A DNA stretch of 64,000 nucleotides from Micromonospora sp. NBC_01796 (GCF_035917455.1 NZ_CP109078.1:3844001-3908000); one strand, 5' to 3'; counted from the stretch's first letter, positions 1 to 8,577 are shown. The notes: generated by a model from the sequence alone, not told the origin. Translations and numbers: made by a program.

Positions 1-164
1 CATGGCTAGACCCCTCCTTCTGTCCCGCAGGGCTGGGTTCGGCTTTGTCCCGTCCCCCCGCCGACGACGAGCCCAAGCAGTACGAAAAGGCACGTTAGCG
101 CGCGTGTTCAGGTGCTGGTGCGGTACGCGTGAGACGCATGTTGATTCTTGCGCCATTTGAGGAA

Positions 165-725
165 CTAGCCTGCCCGCTTACCCCCTTTTCGGACATCTCC
201 TGGCAAGGTGGGCCGGTAAGCCAGATATCTGATTGTCTCTCTGATGTGAAATTTCTCCGCCTCGGAGACATTTGGATCTACCAGTCGGCGGAGCAGCGCC
301 TCGACGTCCGGATCCATCGGCGGAGCGCTCGGGGCGGGTCGTCCGGAGGTGGCCCGGTCCCAGCCGAGCACCCCGAAGGCGGTGGTAGGCGGGATGCCGA
401 GTCCTTCACAGAACGCGACGACGCGTTCGGCCTCCGGGTCGCTGGCCCACTCGCCGCGTACCCATCGGTTGATGGTCTGGCGGGAGACGCCGGTACGGCG
501 GGAGACCTCCGTGCCGGACCACGCCCGGGTGGCGCGGGCGTCGTCGAGGGCCTTGCGTACGAAGGCGGCGAAGGCGATCTTGCGCCCGTGGGCACTGTCC
601 GGCACGCGGTGACGGTACGGCCAGTCGTCCGATTCTGCCGGGGGCGGTGTGCTTTCGTGCCGTGCACGTGACACTTGGGTGGGGATCCCGGTAAACGACT
701 TGGTGCTCGTGTTGAGGGGTATCAC
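165..725 (-). CDS. XRE-family helix-turn-helix regulator
   Basis: Predicted cytoplasmic DNA-binding regulator of 186 residues. Residues about 52-115 form a lambda-repressor-type helix-turn-helix (SGTEVSRRTGVSRQTINRW); the first 50 residues look disordered and the C-terminus is a short acidic helix. No enzymatic or ligand domain is visible. The GTG start at 725 is preferred because the hexamer TAGTCT lies six bases upstream and there is no Shine-Dalgarno site, the pattern of a leaderless message; GTG at codon 18 is an alternative. The gene is divergent from the small-gene operon at 870, and the gap carries several TCACGTG motifs, one overlapping this start, so autoregulation is plausible (inference). 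Its target is unknown. Confidence 0.75.
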   Translation of the reverse strand: MIPLNTSTKSFTGIPTQVSRARHESTPPPAESDDWPYRHRVPDSAHGRKIAFAAFVRKALDDARATRAWSGTEVSRRTGVSRQTINRWVRGEWASDPEAERVVAFCEGLGIPPTTAFGVLGWDRATSGRPAPSAPPMDPDVEALLRRLVDPNVSEAEKFHIRETIRYLAYRPTLPGDVRKGGKRAG

Positions 726-857
726 GTGGTCAGACTAGTGGTACGCAGGTCTGGGGGTAATCAGACGAAAAGATGATACTGTCACGTACGTGGGACGATC
801 TAACGTGTGTCACGTGCTTGAGACCATCTGTGCTCACGTGGGTCACTTCCTCGTGAC
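664..857. promoter_or_regulatory. cluster of CACGTG motifs (candidate operators)
   Basis: CACGTG occurs at 665-670, 723-728, 811-816 and 835-840. A stretched version CACGTACGTG lies at 783-792, and a GTCAC-N6-GTGAC inverted repeat at 842-857. All fall within 200 bp in the divergent promoter between the XRE regulator and the gene at 870, with one site at each gene start. The density suggests a multi-site operator for the XRE protein; that binding is inferred. Confidence 0.5.
726..737 (-). promoter_or_regulatory. leaderless -10 element of the XRE gene
   Basis: On the minus strand TAGTCT is followed by six bases (GACCAC) and then the GTG start. This TANNNT-N6-8-start layout is typical of leaderless actinobacterial transcripts. 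It lies next to a CACGTG palindrome (723-728). Confidence 0.45.
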
Positions 858-869
858 AGGAGGGATTCG

Positions 870-1214
870 GTGACCGAACTCGCAACCCGTGCCCAGGCAT
901 TCGGGTTGATCGCCGACGGGGTGGCCGCCGGGCTCAGTGCCCCGTGGCGCCTCTATCTGGCCCGTGGTTGTCGTTACCTGTCGCTGAACGTCGGCGACCG
1001 GGCCGAGTGGAACTCGTGGCGTACGCACCTGGGCTGCCCCGAGTTGAGCGTGCGGGTCTACGACGCGGGCGGGGAGATCCGTCGGGCCTCGGTGGCCGAG
1101 ATCGTGCTCGACGGCTGCCGGATCAGTGTCGAGCTGGTCGAAGAGGTGAGTACGGACGATCTCGATCGGCTGCTCATCGCCGATCCCACCCCGACCGAGT
1201 CGGAGGACTCATGA
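870..1214 (+). CDS. small conserved-type protein of unknown function
   Basis: A 114-residue protein that I do not recognise. It is soluble and acidic toward the C-terminus, with a mixed alpha/beta look and no signal peptide, membrane helix, cysteine cluster or known catalytic motif. The GTG start at 870 is well set behind AGGAGGGA. It is the first gene of a three-frame operon: its stop overlaps a 12-codon open frame (1211-1249), which overlaps the membrane protein at 1246. The shared divergent promoter with the XRE gene suggests that regulator controls it. Codon use is that of a normal high-GC gene. Confidence 0.65.
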   Translation: MTELATRAQAFGLIADGVAAGLSAPWRLYLARGCRYLSLNVGDRAEWNSWRTHLGCPELSVRVYDAGGEIRRASVAEIVLDGCRISVELVEEVSTDDLDRLLIADPTPTESEDS

Positions 1215-1249
1215 ACGGGCGACACGTACCGGCCGGGGTGGCCCGATGA
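1211..1249 (+). CDS. 12-codon bridging ORF with ATGA overlaps on both sides
   Basis: Reads MNGRHVPAGVAR. Its ATG overlaps the TGA of the gene ending at 1214, and its own TGA overlaps the ATG of the gene at 1246. Both junctions are the classic ATGA of translational coupling. It may be a coupling device that hands ribosomes across the 31-base gap rather than a functional peptide. Nothing shows that the peptide is made. Confidence 0.35.
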   Translation: MNGRHVPAGVAR

Positions 1250-1581
1250 GCCCCTTCTTCGCGGTTTTCCTCGTACTCCTGCTTGGCTCGTCCAGTTACG
1301 CCGCAGGGCGACTGCACGGCCAGCTCAGTTACCGGATCGGCTACCGGTTCGGTTACCGCCAGGGCTACTTCGACGGCGACCGGGGGGCCTGGAACCGCCG
1401 TCGGCGGGAAGCCCAGGCCGCCATCGCCTCGGTACTTGCCGGCCCACCGGCCGGTACTCCATCCGCCCCGGACCCCGCCGCCGGGGACCAGGGCACGACG
1501 TACACGGGTTCTTCTTTCGCGGGGACCGCAACCAACGGCGGACGGCACTCCACCGACGCGTACGCCGGCCGGAACGCTTAG
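1246..1581 (+). CDS. small membrane-anchored protein, unknown function
   Basis: A 111-residue protein with one N-terminal hydrophobic segment (residues about 4-20, FFAVFLVLLLG) that acts as a signal anchor. A Tyr/Gly/Arg-rich stretch follows (residues about 24-45, with spaced YRIGYRFGYRQGY repeats), then a basic helix and a Pro/Thr/Gly-rich, probably disordered, tail. No cysteine or catalytic signature. The ATG start sits in an ATGA overlap with the upstream mini-ORF, so it is probably co-translated with the gene at 870. The family is unknown to me; function not assigned. Confidence 0.6.
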   Translation: MSPFFAVFLVLLLGSSSYAAGRLHGQLSYRIGYRFGYRQGYFDGDRGAWNRRRREAQAAIASVLAGPPAGTPSAPDPAAGDQGTTYTGSSFAGTATNGGRHSTDAYAGRNA

Positions 1582-1617
1582 CCGGTGGCGCGGTGGGGTG
1601 AGCGGTCACTCGCGATC

Positions 1618-1649
1618 ACGGTGCGTCGTCCGCGGCGGACGCGCACCGT
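1618..1649 (+). terminator. GC-rich hairpin after the small-gene operon
   Basis: ACGGTGCG (1618-1625) pairs with CGCACCGT (1642-1649), and inside it GTCCGC pairs with GCGGAC, giving a nearly continuous 14-bp stem about 40 bases after the stop at 1581. There is no T-tract, as is common in actinobacteria. Confidence 0.45.
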
Positions 1650-1940
1650 CGGGATCACGTCAGACCGGTGACGGTGATCCCACCGGCCGGGGTGCGCGCA
1701 GGGGGCATGCATCCCGGCCGGTCTCCGTACCGCCGGGTCGGGGGTCGAGCGGACTCCCGGCCCGGCGGGTTCCACCGGTGGGTCGGCCCGGTCCGCCGGA
1801 TCCGGCCCCGACCGTGCTCACCTGCTGTTACCGGTACGGACGCGCGGCTGTCACCGGCGCGGACGAGGGGCGGGCGGGCTATGGCGAGATGCATTCCGTA
1901 TGCCCTAGCCGCGTCGGCGTCCGGCAGCTAGCGTCTAGGC

Positions 1941-1985
1941 ATGGCGAGGGGTCCTCCCACGCCAGCCGGCCGGCCCGGACTCTGA
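1941..1985 (+). CDS. possible leaderless 14-codon upstream ORF of phoH
   Basis: ATG at 1941 is preceded by TAGCGT-N6, the leaderless promoter layout seen elsewhere in this window. The frame encodes a 14-residue Gly/Pro/Arg-rich peptide ending in TGA at 1983-1985, 96 bases before the phoH start. It may mark the phoH transcription start and act as a leader ORF. Low confidence that the peptide matters. Confidence 0.25.
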   Translation: MARGPPTPAGRPGL

Positions 1986-2081
1986 GTACTGATCCATGGG
2001 GCCCGCATCCGACCCCGTGGTTCCGGGCACCGGACGAGGCGGAACGCGGGTGGACCGGGTGCACGCCCGCCGGAGCAGCCT

Positions 2082-3494
2082 GTGACGACTCGCCGTACCA
2101 ACTCCAGGGCCGACCAGGACCCGGGCGCGACTCCCGCGACCGGCCGTGCAAAGGGCGGACGGAGGGCCACCACGGCCCCGGCCGCCGGTCTGGAGCCCGC
2201 ACCAACCGGCCGTGCCTATGTTCTGGACACCTCGGTGTTGCTCTCCGACCCGGCGGCTTTCCACCGGTTCGCCGAGCACGAGGTCGTCCTCCCGCTCGTG
2301 GTGATCTCCGAGTTGGAGGGGAAACGACACCATCCGGAGCTGGGCTGGTTCGCCCGCCAGGCCCTGCGCATGCTCGACGAACTGCGGATCAAGCACGGCC
2401 GGCTGGACCAGCCGGTGCCGACCAACGACGCCGGCGGCACGCTGCGGGTCGAGCTGAACCACGCCGACGACTCGGTGCTGCCGCCCGGTTTCCGGAACGA
2501 GTCCAACGACACGCGGATCCTCTCGGTCGCGCTCAACCTCGCCGCCGAGGGCCGCGAGGTGATCCTGGTCAGCAAGGACATGCCGCTGCGGGTCAAGGCC
2601 GCCTCGGTCGGCCTGACCGCGGACGAGTACCGGCACGGCCAGGCCAGCGACCCGACCTGGACCGGCATGGCCGAGCTGGAGCTGGGGGAGGAGCAGATAA
2701 ACCAGCTGTACGCGGGTGAGCCGCTGGACCTGGACGAGGCGGCCGGGATGCCGTGTCACACCGGTCTGGTCCTGCACTCGCCCCGGGGCTCGGCGCTCGG
2801 CCGTACCGCCCCGGACAAGACCGTACGGCTGGTTCGCGGCGACCGGGAGGCGTTCGGGTTGCGCGGGCGCTCGGCGGAGCAGCGGATCGCCCTGGACCTG
2901 TTGCTCGACGAGTCGATCGGGATCATCTCGCTCGGCGGACGGGCCGGCACCGGGAAGTCCGCGCTGGCGCTCTGCGCCGGGCTGGAGGCGGTGATGGAGC
3001 GCCGCCGGCACAAGAAGGTGATCGTGTTCCGCCCGCTCTACGCGGTCGGTGGCCAGGAGTTGGGCTACCTGCCGGGGTCGGAGTCGGAGAAGATGTCGCC
3101 GTGGGCCCAGGCGGTCTTCGACACCCTCGGCGCCGTGGTGCACGACAACGTGATGGACGAGGTGCTCGCCCGCGGGATGCTCGAGGTGCTCCCGCTGACC
3201 CACATCCGGGGCCGGAGCCTGCACGACGCCTTCGTCATCGTGGACGAGGCGCAGTCGCTGGAGCGTGGGGTCCTGCTCACCGTCCTGTCTCGGGTCGGTC
3301 AGGGGTCCAGGGTGGTGCTCACCCACGATGTCGCCCAGCGCGACAACCTCCGGGTCGGCCGGCACGACGGGGTCACCGCGGTGATCGAGGCGCTCAAGGG
3401 GCACCCGCTCTTCGCGCACGTCACGCTGACCCGGTCGGAACGGTCCCCGATCGCGGAGGTTGTCACCGATCTGTTGGAGGACATCCCGTTGTAA
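2082..3494 (+). CDS. phoH2: PIN-PhoH ATPase (PhoH2-type)
   Basis: Two-domain cytoplasmic protein of 470 residues. After a disordered basic N-terminus, residues about 45-190 form a PIN RNase domain ([12 protein letters not shown], then acidic residues in [10 protein letters not shown]). Residues about 245-465 form a PhoH P-loop ATPase with Walker [13 protein letters not shown] (about 287) and Walker [11 protein letters not shown] (about 386). Mycobacterial PhoH2 proteins of this architecture are reported to be ATP-dependent RNA helicase/RNases, so an RNA-processing role is likely. The GTG start at 2082 precedes the domain by about 40 residues; no strong ribosome site is visible, and a start nearer the PIN domain cannot be excluded. 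PhoH2 also precedes the glpX/ispH/ychF group in mycobacteria as I recall. Confidence 0.92.
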   Translation: MTTRRTNSRADQDPGATPATGRAKGGRRATTAPAAGLEPAPTGRAYVLDTSVLLSDPAAFHRFAEHEVVLPLVVISELEGKRHHPELGWFARQALRMLDELRIKHGRLDQPVPTNDAGGTLRVELNHADDSVLPPGFRNESNDTRILSVALNLAAEGREVILVSKDMPLRVKAASVGLTADEYRHGQASDPTWTGMAELELGEEQINQLYAGEPLDLDEAAGMPCHTGLVLHSPRGSALGRTAPDKTVRLVRGDREAFGLRGRSAEQRIALDLLLDESIGIISLGGRAGTGKSALALCAGLEAVMERRRHKKVIVFRPLYAVGGQELGYLPGSESEKMSPWAQAVFDTLGAVVHDNVMDEVLARGMLEVLPLTHIRGRSLHDAFVIVDEAQSLERGVLLTVLSRVGQGSRVVLTHDVAQRDNLRVGRHDGVTAVIEALKGHPLFAHVTLTRSERSPIAEVVTDLLEDIPL

Positions 3495-3781
3495 CGGGAA
3501 CGTACTGGGGCCTTTGACCTGGTTTAGGGCGAATATTTGAGTGGTCCGGGTCACAATCATGGTTGTTGGTTTCCCAGCCGACTCACTGTGCGCGATGGTG
3601 TGCTTCGAGCAACTCCTGTCCCAGGGACATCGGTAAAGATCGGTATCCTGGGGGCAAACGGTACGGATGATCACGAGTCGTCCGGTCCGGAGATCCCCGT
3701 GATCTGGGTGCTCGCGGTGCGTACGTGCCGGCCTCCGGGTCGGCTCGCGCCAGTCCTTGTCCCCGACGAAGGGATCACTTC
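3495..3781 (+). other. structured leader/promoter region of the transglycosylase gene
   Basis: 287 bases without a gene. CCCAGG near 3620 and CCTGGG near 3650 pair around a tandem ATCGGTA-AAG-ATCGGTA repeat. Further on, GATCACG (about 3668) pairs with CGTGATC (about 3698). Cell-wall hydrolase genes of actinobacteria often have regulated leaders, but the conserved core of the ydaO (c-di-AMP) riboswitch is not present, so no class is assigned. Confidence 0.35.
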
Positions 3782-4456
3782 GTGAGTCGGCTGTGGAGCC
3801 GCTTCGGCGTCCGGACACTCGCGGTCTCACTGCTGGTGGTGGGCGTCACCGGCGGATATTTCCTGGGCCAGGACCGGGAAACCCAGCAGGTCGGCATCAA
3901 CGCCCAACTCATCGCCGACGCCGAGCGCGCGGAGTTCGACCTGTTGCGTGAGCGCAACGCCGCGCACAAGCAGGCGATGGCCGCCCAGTTGACCGCCGAG
4001 CGGGAAGCCACCCGCAAGGCCGCCGAAACCGCGAAGGCGGCTGCTGAGCGGGCGCGCAAGGCCGACGCGGCGGCCGACCGGAAGAAGCGGGAAGCCAAGG
4101 CGGCCAACGCACCGGTCAAGCCGTACGACGGGCCGATCCCGGACTCGTGCAACGAGTACAGCGGCAACCGCGCGGTCGGCTGCGCGCTCATGCTGGAAGC
4201 CGGGTTCCCGCTGGCCGAGATGCCCTGCCTGGAGAAGCTCTGGACCAAGGAGAGCGGCTGGAACCCCAAGGCGAGCAACCCCTCGGGGGCGTACGGCATC
4301 CCGCAGGCCAAGCCCGGCAACAAGATGAGCAGCGCCGGTGCGGACTGGCAGAACAGCGCCGCCACCCAGATCAAGTGGGGGCTGGGCTACGTCAAGAGTC
4401 GGTACAAGACGCCCTGCGGGGCGTGGTCGTTCTTCCAGAGCAAGGGCTACTACTGA
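3782..4456 (+). CDS. membrane-anchored lytic transglycosylase-like protein
   Basis: A 224-residue exported protein. Residues about 9-26 (VRTLAVSLLVVGVTGGYFL) are a signal anchor. Residues about 40-110 are an Ala/Lys/Glu-rich coiled coil. Residues about 120-224 are a lysozyme-like domain of the SLT/Rpf-related kind (ESGWNPKASNPSGAYGIPQ, and WGLGYVKSRY near the end). The Glu of KESGW is the probable catalytic acid, cleaving peptidoglycan outside the membrane. The GTG at 3782 is chosen because the upstream extension is not hydrophobic and would bury the anchor. It has a long structured leader and a strong terminator, so it is monocistronic. Confidence 0.85.
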   Translation: MSRLWSRFGVRTLAVSLLVVGVTGGYFLGQDRETQQVGINAQLIADAERAEFDLLRERNAAHKQAMAAQLTAEREATRKAAETAKAAAERARKADAAADRKKREAKAANAPVKPYDGPIPDSCNEYSGNRAVGCALMLEAGFPLAEMPCLEKLWTKESGWNPKASNPSGAYGIPQAKPGNKMSSAGADWQNSAATQIKWGLGYVKSRYKTPCGAWSFFQSKGYY

Positions 4457-4480
4457 GCACGGACGAACCGCAGCGACGTC

Positions 4481-4510
4481 GAAGGGTACGGGCGAGCGCC
4501 CGTACCCTTC
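4481..4510 (+). terminator. intrinsic terminator after the transglycosylase gene
   Basis: GAAGGGTACGGGCG (4481-4494) pairs perfectly with CGCCCGTACCCTTC (4497-4510), a 14-bp stem 24 bases after the stop, followed by CGTCTGTTTC. Confidence 0.85.
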
Positions 4511-4591
4511 CGTCTGTTTCGGGGCGGACCGGGAGATTCGCCACGGGCTGGCCGGTGGGAGCGGTGCCGGTCGTGCCGAGTCGGGTGGCGG

Positions 4592-5272
4592 TTGTCGGCG
4601 ATAGCTGATAGCTACTTGAGGGTGACATTCGATTCCCGTAGCGGCGGAGACCCGTACCGGTTCGGCACCGACGCCTTCTACGCCTCCCTGGGCAAGGCGT
4701 TCGTGGCCATGTGCGCGGTCGTCCCGGTGCTCTTCGCGATCGAGGGGATCGACTACTGGCTGGGCGCGGGACTGGACGCCACGGCCGGGATCATCCCGCA
4801 CCGGATCGACGGCCTGGACGGCGTGTTCTTCGCGCCGTTCCTGCACCACGGCTTCAACCACCTCTACAGCAACAGCGTGCCGCTGATCCTGCTCGGTACG
4901 TTCGTGCTCGCCGCCGGAGCCCGCCGGTTCCTCTACTCCACCCTGGTGATCATGTTCGTCAGCGGGCTGGGGGTGTGGTTCACCGGCTCGGCGAACTCGA
5001 TCGTGGTGGGTGCCAGCGGGATCATCTTCGGCTACCTGGGACTGCTGCTCATGCGCGGCATCGTCGAGCGGAGCTGGTGGAACTTCGCGGTGGTCCTGCT
5101 GGTCGGGCTCCTGTACGGCGGGCAGCTGTTCGGCGTACTGCCGACCGACGAGCCGATCTCCTGGCAGGGGCACCTGTTCGGGCTGATCGGCGGGCTGGTG
5201 GCGGCGATCCTGTTCCGGCGCCGCCCGCAACGGGACGCCTACTCCTCCGAGTCGACGCTGAGCTACCCCTGA
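4592..5272 (+). CDS. rhomboid-family intramembrane serine protease
   Basis: Integral membrane protein with about six transmembrane helices. The catalytic serine is in GASGIIFGYLG (residues about 140-150) and the catalytic histidine in SWQGHLFGLIGG (about 195). The rhomboid HxxxN-like element HHGFNHLYSNS is near residue 90. Rhomboids cleave substrate transmembrane segments within the bilayer; the substrate here is unknown. The start is uncertain: TTG 4592 gives 226 residues, GTG 4622 gives 216 and keeps all helices, and neither has a strong ribosome site. It stands alone between a terminator and the reductase gene. Confidence 0.85.
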   Translation: MSAIADSYLRVTFDSRSGGDPYRFGTDAFYASLGKAFVAMCAVVPVLFAIEGIDYWLGAGLDATAGIIPHRIDGLDGVFFAPFLHHGFNHLYSNSVPLILLGTFVLAAGARRFLYSTLVIMFVSGLGVWFTGSANSIVVGASGIIFGYLGLLLMRGIVERSWWNFAVVLLVGLLYGGQLFGVLPTDEPISWQGHLFGLIGGLVAAILFRRRPQRDAYSSESTLSYP

Positions 5273-5407
5273 CCGGAGTTCCGCCCCGCCTCGGCGTGCC
5301 GACGCCGGACACATTGGCCGTGGGAGTGTCTTGCCTAGTCCTCATCCGTCCGCCTACGGTCGAAATCAGCAGATGTTGATCCGTAGGCGGAAGGCGACGG
5401 TGAGCAC

Positions 5408-6376
5408 ATGCGCGAGGTCGATGTCGCCATAATCGGGGCCGGTCCGACCGGCCTCTTCGCCGCCTACTACGCCGGCTTCCGGGGCCTTTCCGTCGCGCTG
5501 ATCGACGCGTTGCCCGAGCCCGGTGGCCAGGTCACCGCGATGTACCCGGAGAAGGTCATCTACGACGTGGCGGGGTTCCCGTCGATCAAGGGTCGGGACC
5601 TGGTGTCGAACCTGGTGGTCCAGGCCGCCGCGTTCGACCCCGAGTACCTGCTCGGCGTACGGGCCGAGAAGCTCTCGTACCAGGCGGACCGGCCGGTGCT
5701 GAGCCTGAGCGACGGCACCGTGCTGCACTGCGGGTCGGTGCTGATCACCGGCGGGCTGGGCAGCTTCACCCCCCGCCCACTGCCGGCGGCGGACAGCTTC
5801 GTCGGCGGCGGCATCGTCTTCTTCGTACCGCACCTGGCCGACCTGGCCGGCCACGACGTGCTGATCATCGGTGGCGGGGACTCGGCCTTCGACTGGGCTC
5901 AGGCACTGGCGCCACTGGCCGCGTCGGTCACCCTGGTGCACCGGCGGGAGAAGTTCCGGGCACACGCCGCGACCGTGGACCGGGTACGCAAGCTCCCGGT
6001 CCGGATCGTGGTCAACGCCGAGGTGACCAGGATCCACGGTGACGGCACGGTCACCGGCGCGGACATCGTCGTCAAGGGTGGGGTCGCGGAAACGGTGCCG
6101 GTGAACACCGTGGTCGCCGCGCTCGGCTTCACCGCCGACCTCGGTCCGCTGGCCGAGTGGGGGCTGGCGCTCGACAAGCGGCACATCCTGGTCGACAGCA
6201 CCATGCTGACCAACCTGCCGAGGGTCTTCGCCGCCGGTGACATCACCGAATATCCGGGCAAGGTCCGGCTGATCGCCACCGGGTTCGGCGAGGCGGCCAC
6301 CGCGGTCAACAACGCCGCCGTGGTGATCGACCCGGCCGCCCACCTCTTCCCCGGCCACTCCTCCGACGCCGGCTGA
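5408..6376 (+). CDS. ferredoxin--NADP+ reductase, thioredoxin-reductase-like (type 2)
   Basis: A 322-residue FAD/NAD(P)-binding oxidoreductase. The FAD-binding Rossmann motif GAGPTGLFAAYYAG lies at residues 10-23, the NADPH motif IIGGGDSAFDWA near 158, and the C-terminal FAD motif FAAGDITEYPGKVRL near 277. The CxxC redox pair of thioredoxin reductases is absent, which with the length places it with the YumC/type-2 ferredoxin-NADP reductases that move electrons between NADPH and ferredoxin or flavodoxin. The ATG follows GAAGGCGACGGTGAGCAC, a weak ribosome site. Convergent with the transporter gene at 6414. Confidence 0.88.
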   Translation: MREVDVAIIGAGPTGLFAAYYAGFRGLSVALIDALPEPGGQVTAMYPEKVIYDVAGFPSIKGRDLVSNLVVQAAAFDPEYLLGVRAEKLSYQADRPVLSLSDGTVLHCGSVLITGGLGSFTPRPLPAADSFVGGGIVFFVPHLADLAGHDVLIIGGGDSAFDWAQALAPLAASVTLVHRREKFRAHAATVDRVRKLPVRIVVNAEVTRIHGDGTVTGADIVVKGGVAETVPVNTVVAALGFTADLGPLAEWGLALDKRHILVDSTMLTNLPRVFAAGDITEYPGKVRLIATGFGEAATAVNNAAVVIDPAAHLFPGHSSDAG

Positions 6377-6393
6377 CACCGCCGCCCCGGCCA

Positions 6394-6423
6394 CTCCTCC
6401 GACGACCCTCGGGTCAGGAGGAG
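6394..6423. terminator. hairpin between convergent genes
   Basis: CTCCTCC (6394-6400) pairs with GGAGGAG (6417-6423) and GACCC (6404-6408) with GGGTC (6411-6415). It lies between the two convergent stops and overlaps the stop of the minus-strand gene, so it could end transcription both ways. Confidence 0.5.
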
Positions 6424-7403
6424 CCCTTCCGTGCGGCCTTGTTACGGCGGCCGCCTACGACCACCGCGACCAGGGTGAGGGCCGCTCCGAGCAGGGTGAA
6501 CGGTCCCGGTCGGGCGGCGTCGCCGGGTGCGGCGAGGTCGATCAGGACCGCGCCGACCACCTGCCCCGCGATCGTCGCCAGGCTGAGCAGCAGCACCCCG
6601 GTGAACCGGACCAGGGCGGCGGCGATCGCGATGAACAGGATCCCGATCGGGCCGCCGAGATACAGCCACGGCTCGGTGGGCAGCGAGCCGGACGGCCAGC
6701 CACGGAACAGGAGGCTGACCGCGAAGGCGGCCAGGAGGGCCGCCGCGCCGACCGCGAAGTTGACGAACGTCGCGGTCAGGACGCTGCCGGAGGCGGCCCG
6801 TACCCGGCCGTTGACGGCCTGCTGCCAGGCCAGGCCGAGCCCGGCGAGGAGCGGCAGCAGGGCCAGGACCAGCCCGGCCGGGTCGTCCGGGCGGTCACCG
6901 ACCGCGAGGAACACCGCCGGTACGGTGAGCGCCGCACCGGCCAGCCGGGCCGGGGTGACCAGTTGCCGCCCCGCCGGCCCGATTCCGGCCCGGTCGACCA
7001 CCAGACTGCTCGCCGACTGGCCGGCGACCACGGCGACGGTGAAGATCGCCACCCCGAGCCGGCCGACGGTCAGTCCCTGGTTGGCCACCATGAACGCGCC
7101 GCAGGCACCGCCGAGGCACTGCCACGGGCGCAGCGAGCCGTCGCGCAGGGCGGAGCGGAACACCCCGAGGTGGCGGCGTCCGGCGCGACTGCCGAAGACC
7201 AGCAGGACGAGCGCGATCAGCCCCAGGCCGAACGAGACGACGGCGGCGGCGATGCCGTCGTGCAGCCGTACGCCGAGTTCGCCGTTGATCCGGGACTGCA
7301 CGGCGACCGCGCCGCCGGAGACGACGGCGAGTCCGACGGCGCCGGCCCGGCGGCGGGTGTCGGGGGCTGGTTGTGCGACGGTACGCGTCTCGAGCAGGCT
7401 CAT
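6414..7403 (-). CDS. YdcZ/DUF606-type membrane transporter (DMT superfamily)
   Basis: A 329-residue integral membrane protein with about ten helices arranged as two repeats of the YdcZ (DUF606) unit (first starting [19 protein letters not shown], second [15 protein letters not shown]). Members belong to the drug/metabolite transporter superfamily; the substrate cannot be read from sequence. The ATG at 7403 overlaps the TGA of glpX as ATGA, so it is translationally coupled and co-transcribed with glpX. The upstream extension of the open frame is simply the glpX region in another frame. Confidence 0.85.
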   Translation of the reverse strand: MSLLETRTVAQPAPDTRRRAGAVGLAVVSGGAVAVQSRINGELGVRLHDGIAAAVVSFGLGLIALVLLVFGSRAGRRHLGVFRSALRDGSLRPWQCLGGACGAFMVANQGLTVGRLGVAIFTVAVVAGQSASSLVVDRAGIGPAGRQLVTPARLAGAALTVPAVFLAVGDRPDDPAGLVLALLPLLAGLGLAWQQAVNGRVRAASGSVLTATFVNFAVGAAALLAAFAVSLLFRGWPSGSLPTEPWLYLGGPIGILFIAIAAALVRFTGVLLLSLATIAGQVVGAVLIDLAAPGDAARPGPFTLLGAALTLVAVVVGGRRNKAARKGSS

Positions 7404-8431
7404 TCCTGCTCGGCCAGCGGACGGCCGTCGTAGTCGACGGCCGAGTAGAGGTTGAGCTTCTCCAGCCGGTGGTAGGAGTCGATCACGCGGATCGTGCCGC
7501 TCTTGGACCGCATCACGATCGACTGCGTGTACGCCCCACCGGAGCGGTAGCTGACCCCGCGCAGCAGGTCGCCGGAGGTGACCCCGGTCGCGACGAAGAA
7601 ACAGTTGTCCCCGGTGACCAGGTCGTCGGTGAACAGCACCCGGTCGAGGTCGTGGCCGGCGGCGAGCGCCTTGGCCCGCTCGTTCTCGTCCTGCGGCCAG
7701 AGCTTCGCCTGCATCGCCCCGCCCATGCACTTGAGGGCGCAGGCGGCGGTGATGCCCTCGGGGGTGCCGCCGATGCCCATCAGGACGTCGACCCCGGACT
7801 CGCCCCGGGCGGCGGCGATGGCACCGGCGATGTCGCCGTCGGAGATGAACCGGATGCCCGCGCCGACCCGTCGGATCTCCCGGATCAGCCCGTCGTGCCG
7901 GGGCCGGTCGAGTACGCAGACAGTGACGTCGGACACCTCGGTGTCCTTGATCTCGGCGATCCGGCGCAGGTTGTCGGCCACCCCGGCGTTGATGTCGATC
8001 ACGTCGGCGTACGCCGGGCCGACGGCGATCTTCTCCATGTAGAAGACGGCGCTCGGGTCGAACATGGCGCCCCGCTCGGCGACCGCGAGCACGGCCAGGG
8101 CGTTCGGCATGCCCTTGCTCATCAGCGTGGTGCCGTCCACCGGGTCGACCGCCACGTCGACCTCGGGACCGGTCCCGTCGCCGACCACCTCGCCGTTGAA
8201 CAACATGGGCGCGTTGTCCTTTTCGCCCTCACCGATCACCACCACCCCGCGCATCGGGATCGAGTTGATCAGCTTCCGCATGGCGTCGACGGCCGCGCCG
8301 TCGCCGCCCTCCTTGTCGCCGCGGCCGACCCAGCGACCGGCGGCCATGGCCGCGGCCTCGGTCACCCGGACCAGGTCCAGGGCAAGGTTGCGGTCCAGGT
8401 CCTGGGGGATTCGAGTCCTGGTGACGGTCAT
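7400..8431 (-). CDS. glpX: class II fructose-1,6-bisphosphatase
   Basis: Cytoplasmic metal-dependent phosphatase of 343 residues that hydrolyses fructose 1,6-bisphosphate to fructose 6-phosphate, the committed step of gluconeogenesis. GlpX motifs are intact: [16 protein letters not shown] (about 36), GEGEKD (about 67), DPVDGTT (about 96) and GIGGTPEGI (about 220). Length matches the family. The ATG is preceded on the coding strand by GAGGAGGAGCCCCGCC, a strong ribosome site. It is first in a two-gene unit with the YdcZ-like transporter and divergent from the DUF4245 gene, an arrangement also seen in mycobacteria. Confidence 0.97.
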   Translation of the reverse strand: MTVTRTRIPQDLDRNLALDLVRVTEAAAMAAGRWVGRGDKEGGDGAAVDAMRKLINSIPMRGVVVIGEGEKDNAPMLFNGEVVGDGTGPEVDVAVDPVDGTTLMSKGMPNALAVLAVAERGAMFDPSAVFYMEKIAVGPAYADVIDINAGVADNLRRIAEIKDTEVSDVTVCVLDRPRHDGLIREIRRVGAGIRFISDGDIAGAIAAARGESGVDVLMGIGGTPEGITAACALKCMGGAMQAKLWPQDENERAKALAAGHDLDRVLFTDDLVTGDNCFFVATGVTSGDLLRGVSYRSGGAYTQSIVMRSKSGTIRVIDSYHRLEKLNLYSAVDYDGRPLAEQE

Positions 8432-8577
8432 GGCGGGGCTCCTCCTCGCGACGGTGCGGGGTGAACCGGCGGAAGGCCGAGCCTGCCGCCGGCCATGTCA
8501 TAGATCCTGGCATGGTTCCGAACGTTGATCAGGTTCGGGGCGCGGGTGGTCCGGGTCGCGGCGGCCGGAGCGGCTGC

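Larger units (their letters stand above)
1582..2081. other. 500-bp intergenic region upstream of phoH
   Basis: No convincing gene. It contains the terminator hairpin at 1618-1649 and, at 1929-1985, a leaderless-type hexamer TAGCGT six bases before an ATG that opens a 14-codon frame. The GC-rich open frames crossing this stretch show no coherent protein pattern. Confidence 0.5.

Noticed and set aside
1-164. Gene end or small RNA at the window start
   Set aside because: Short frames only, no coherent protein or stable hairpin seen; nothing can be supported.
3601-3781. c-di-AMP (ydaO) riboswitch before the transglycosylase gene
   Set aside because: Expected from the gene type, but the conserved core segments of the riboswitch are not present.
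5408-6376. Thioredoxin reductase
   Set aside because: The fold fits, but the CxxC redox motif is absent, so ferredoxin-NADP reductase is the better call.
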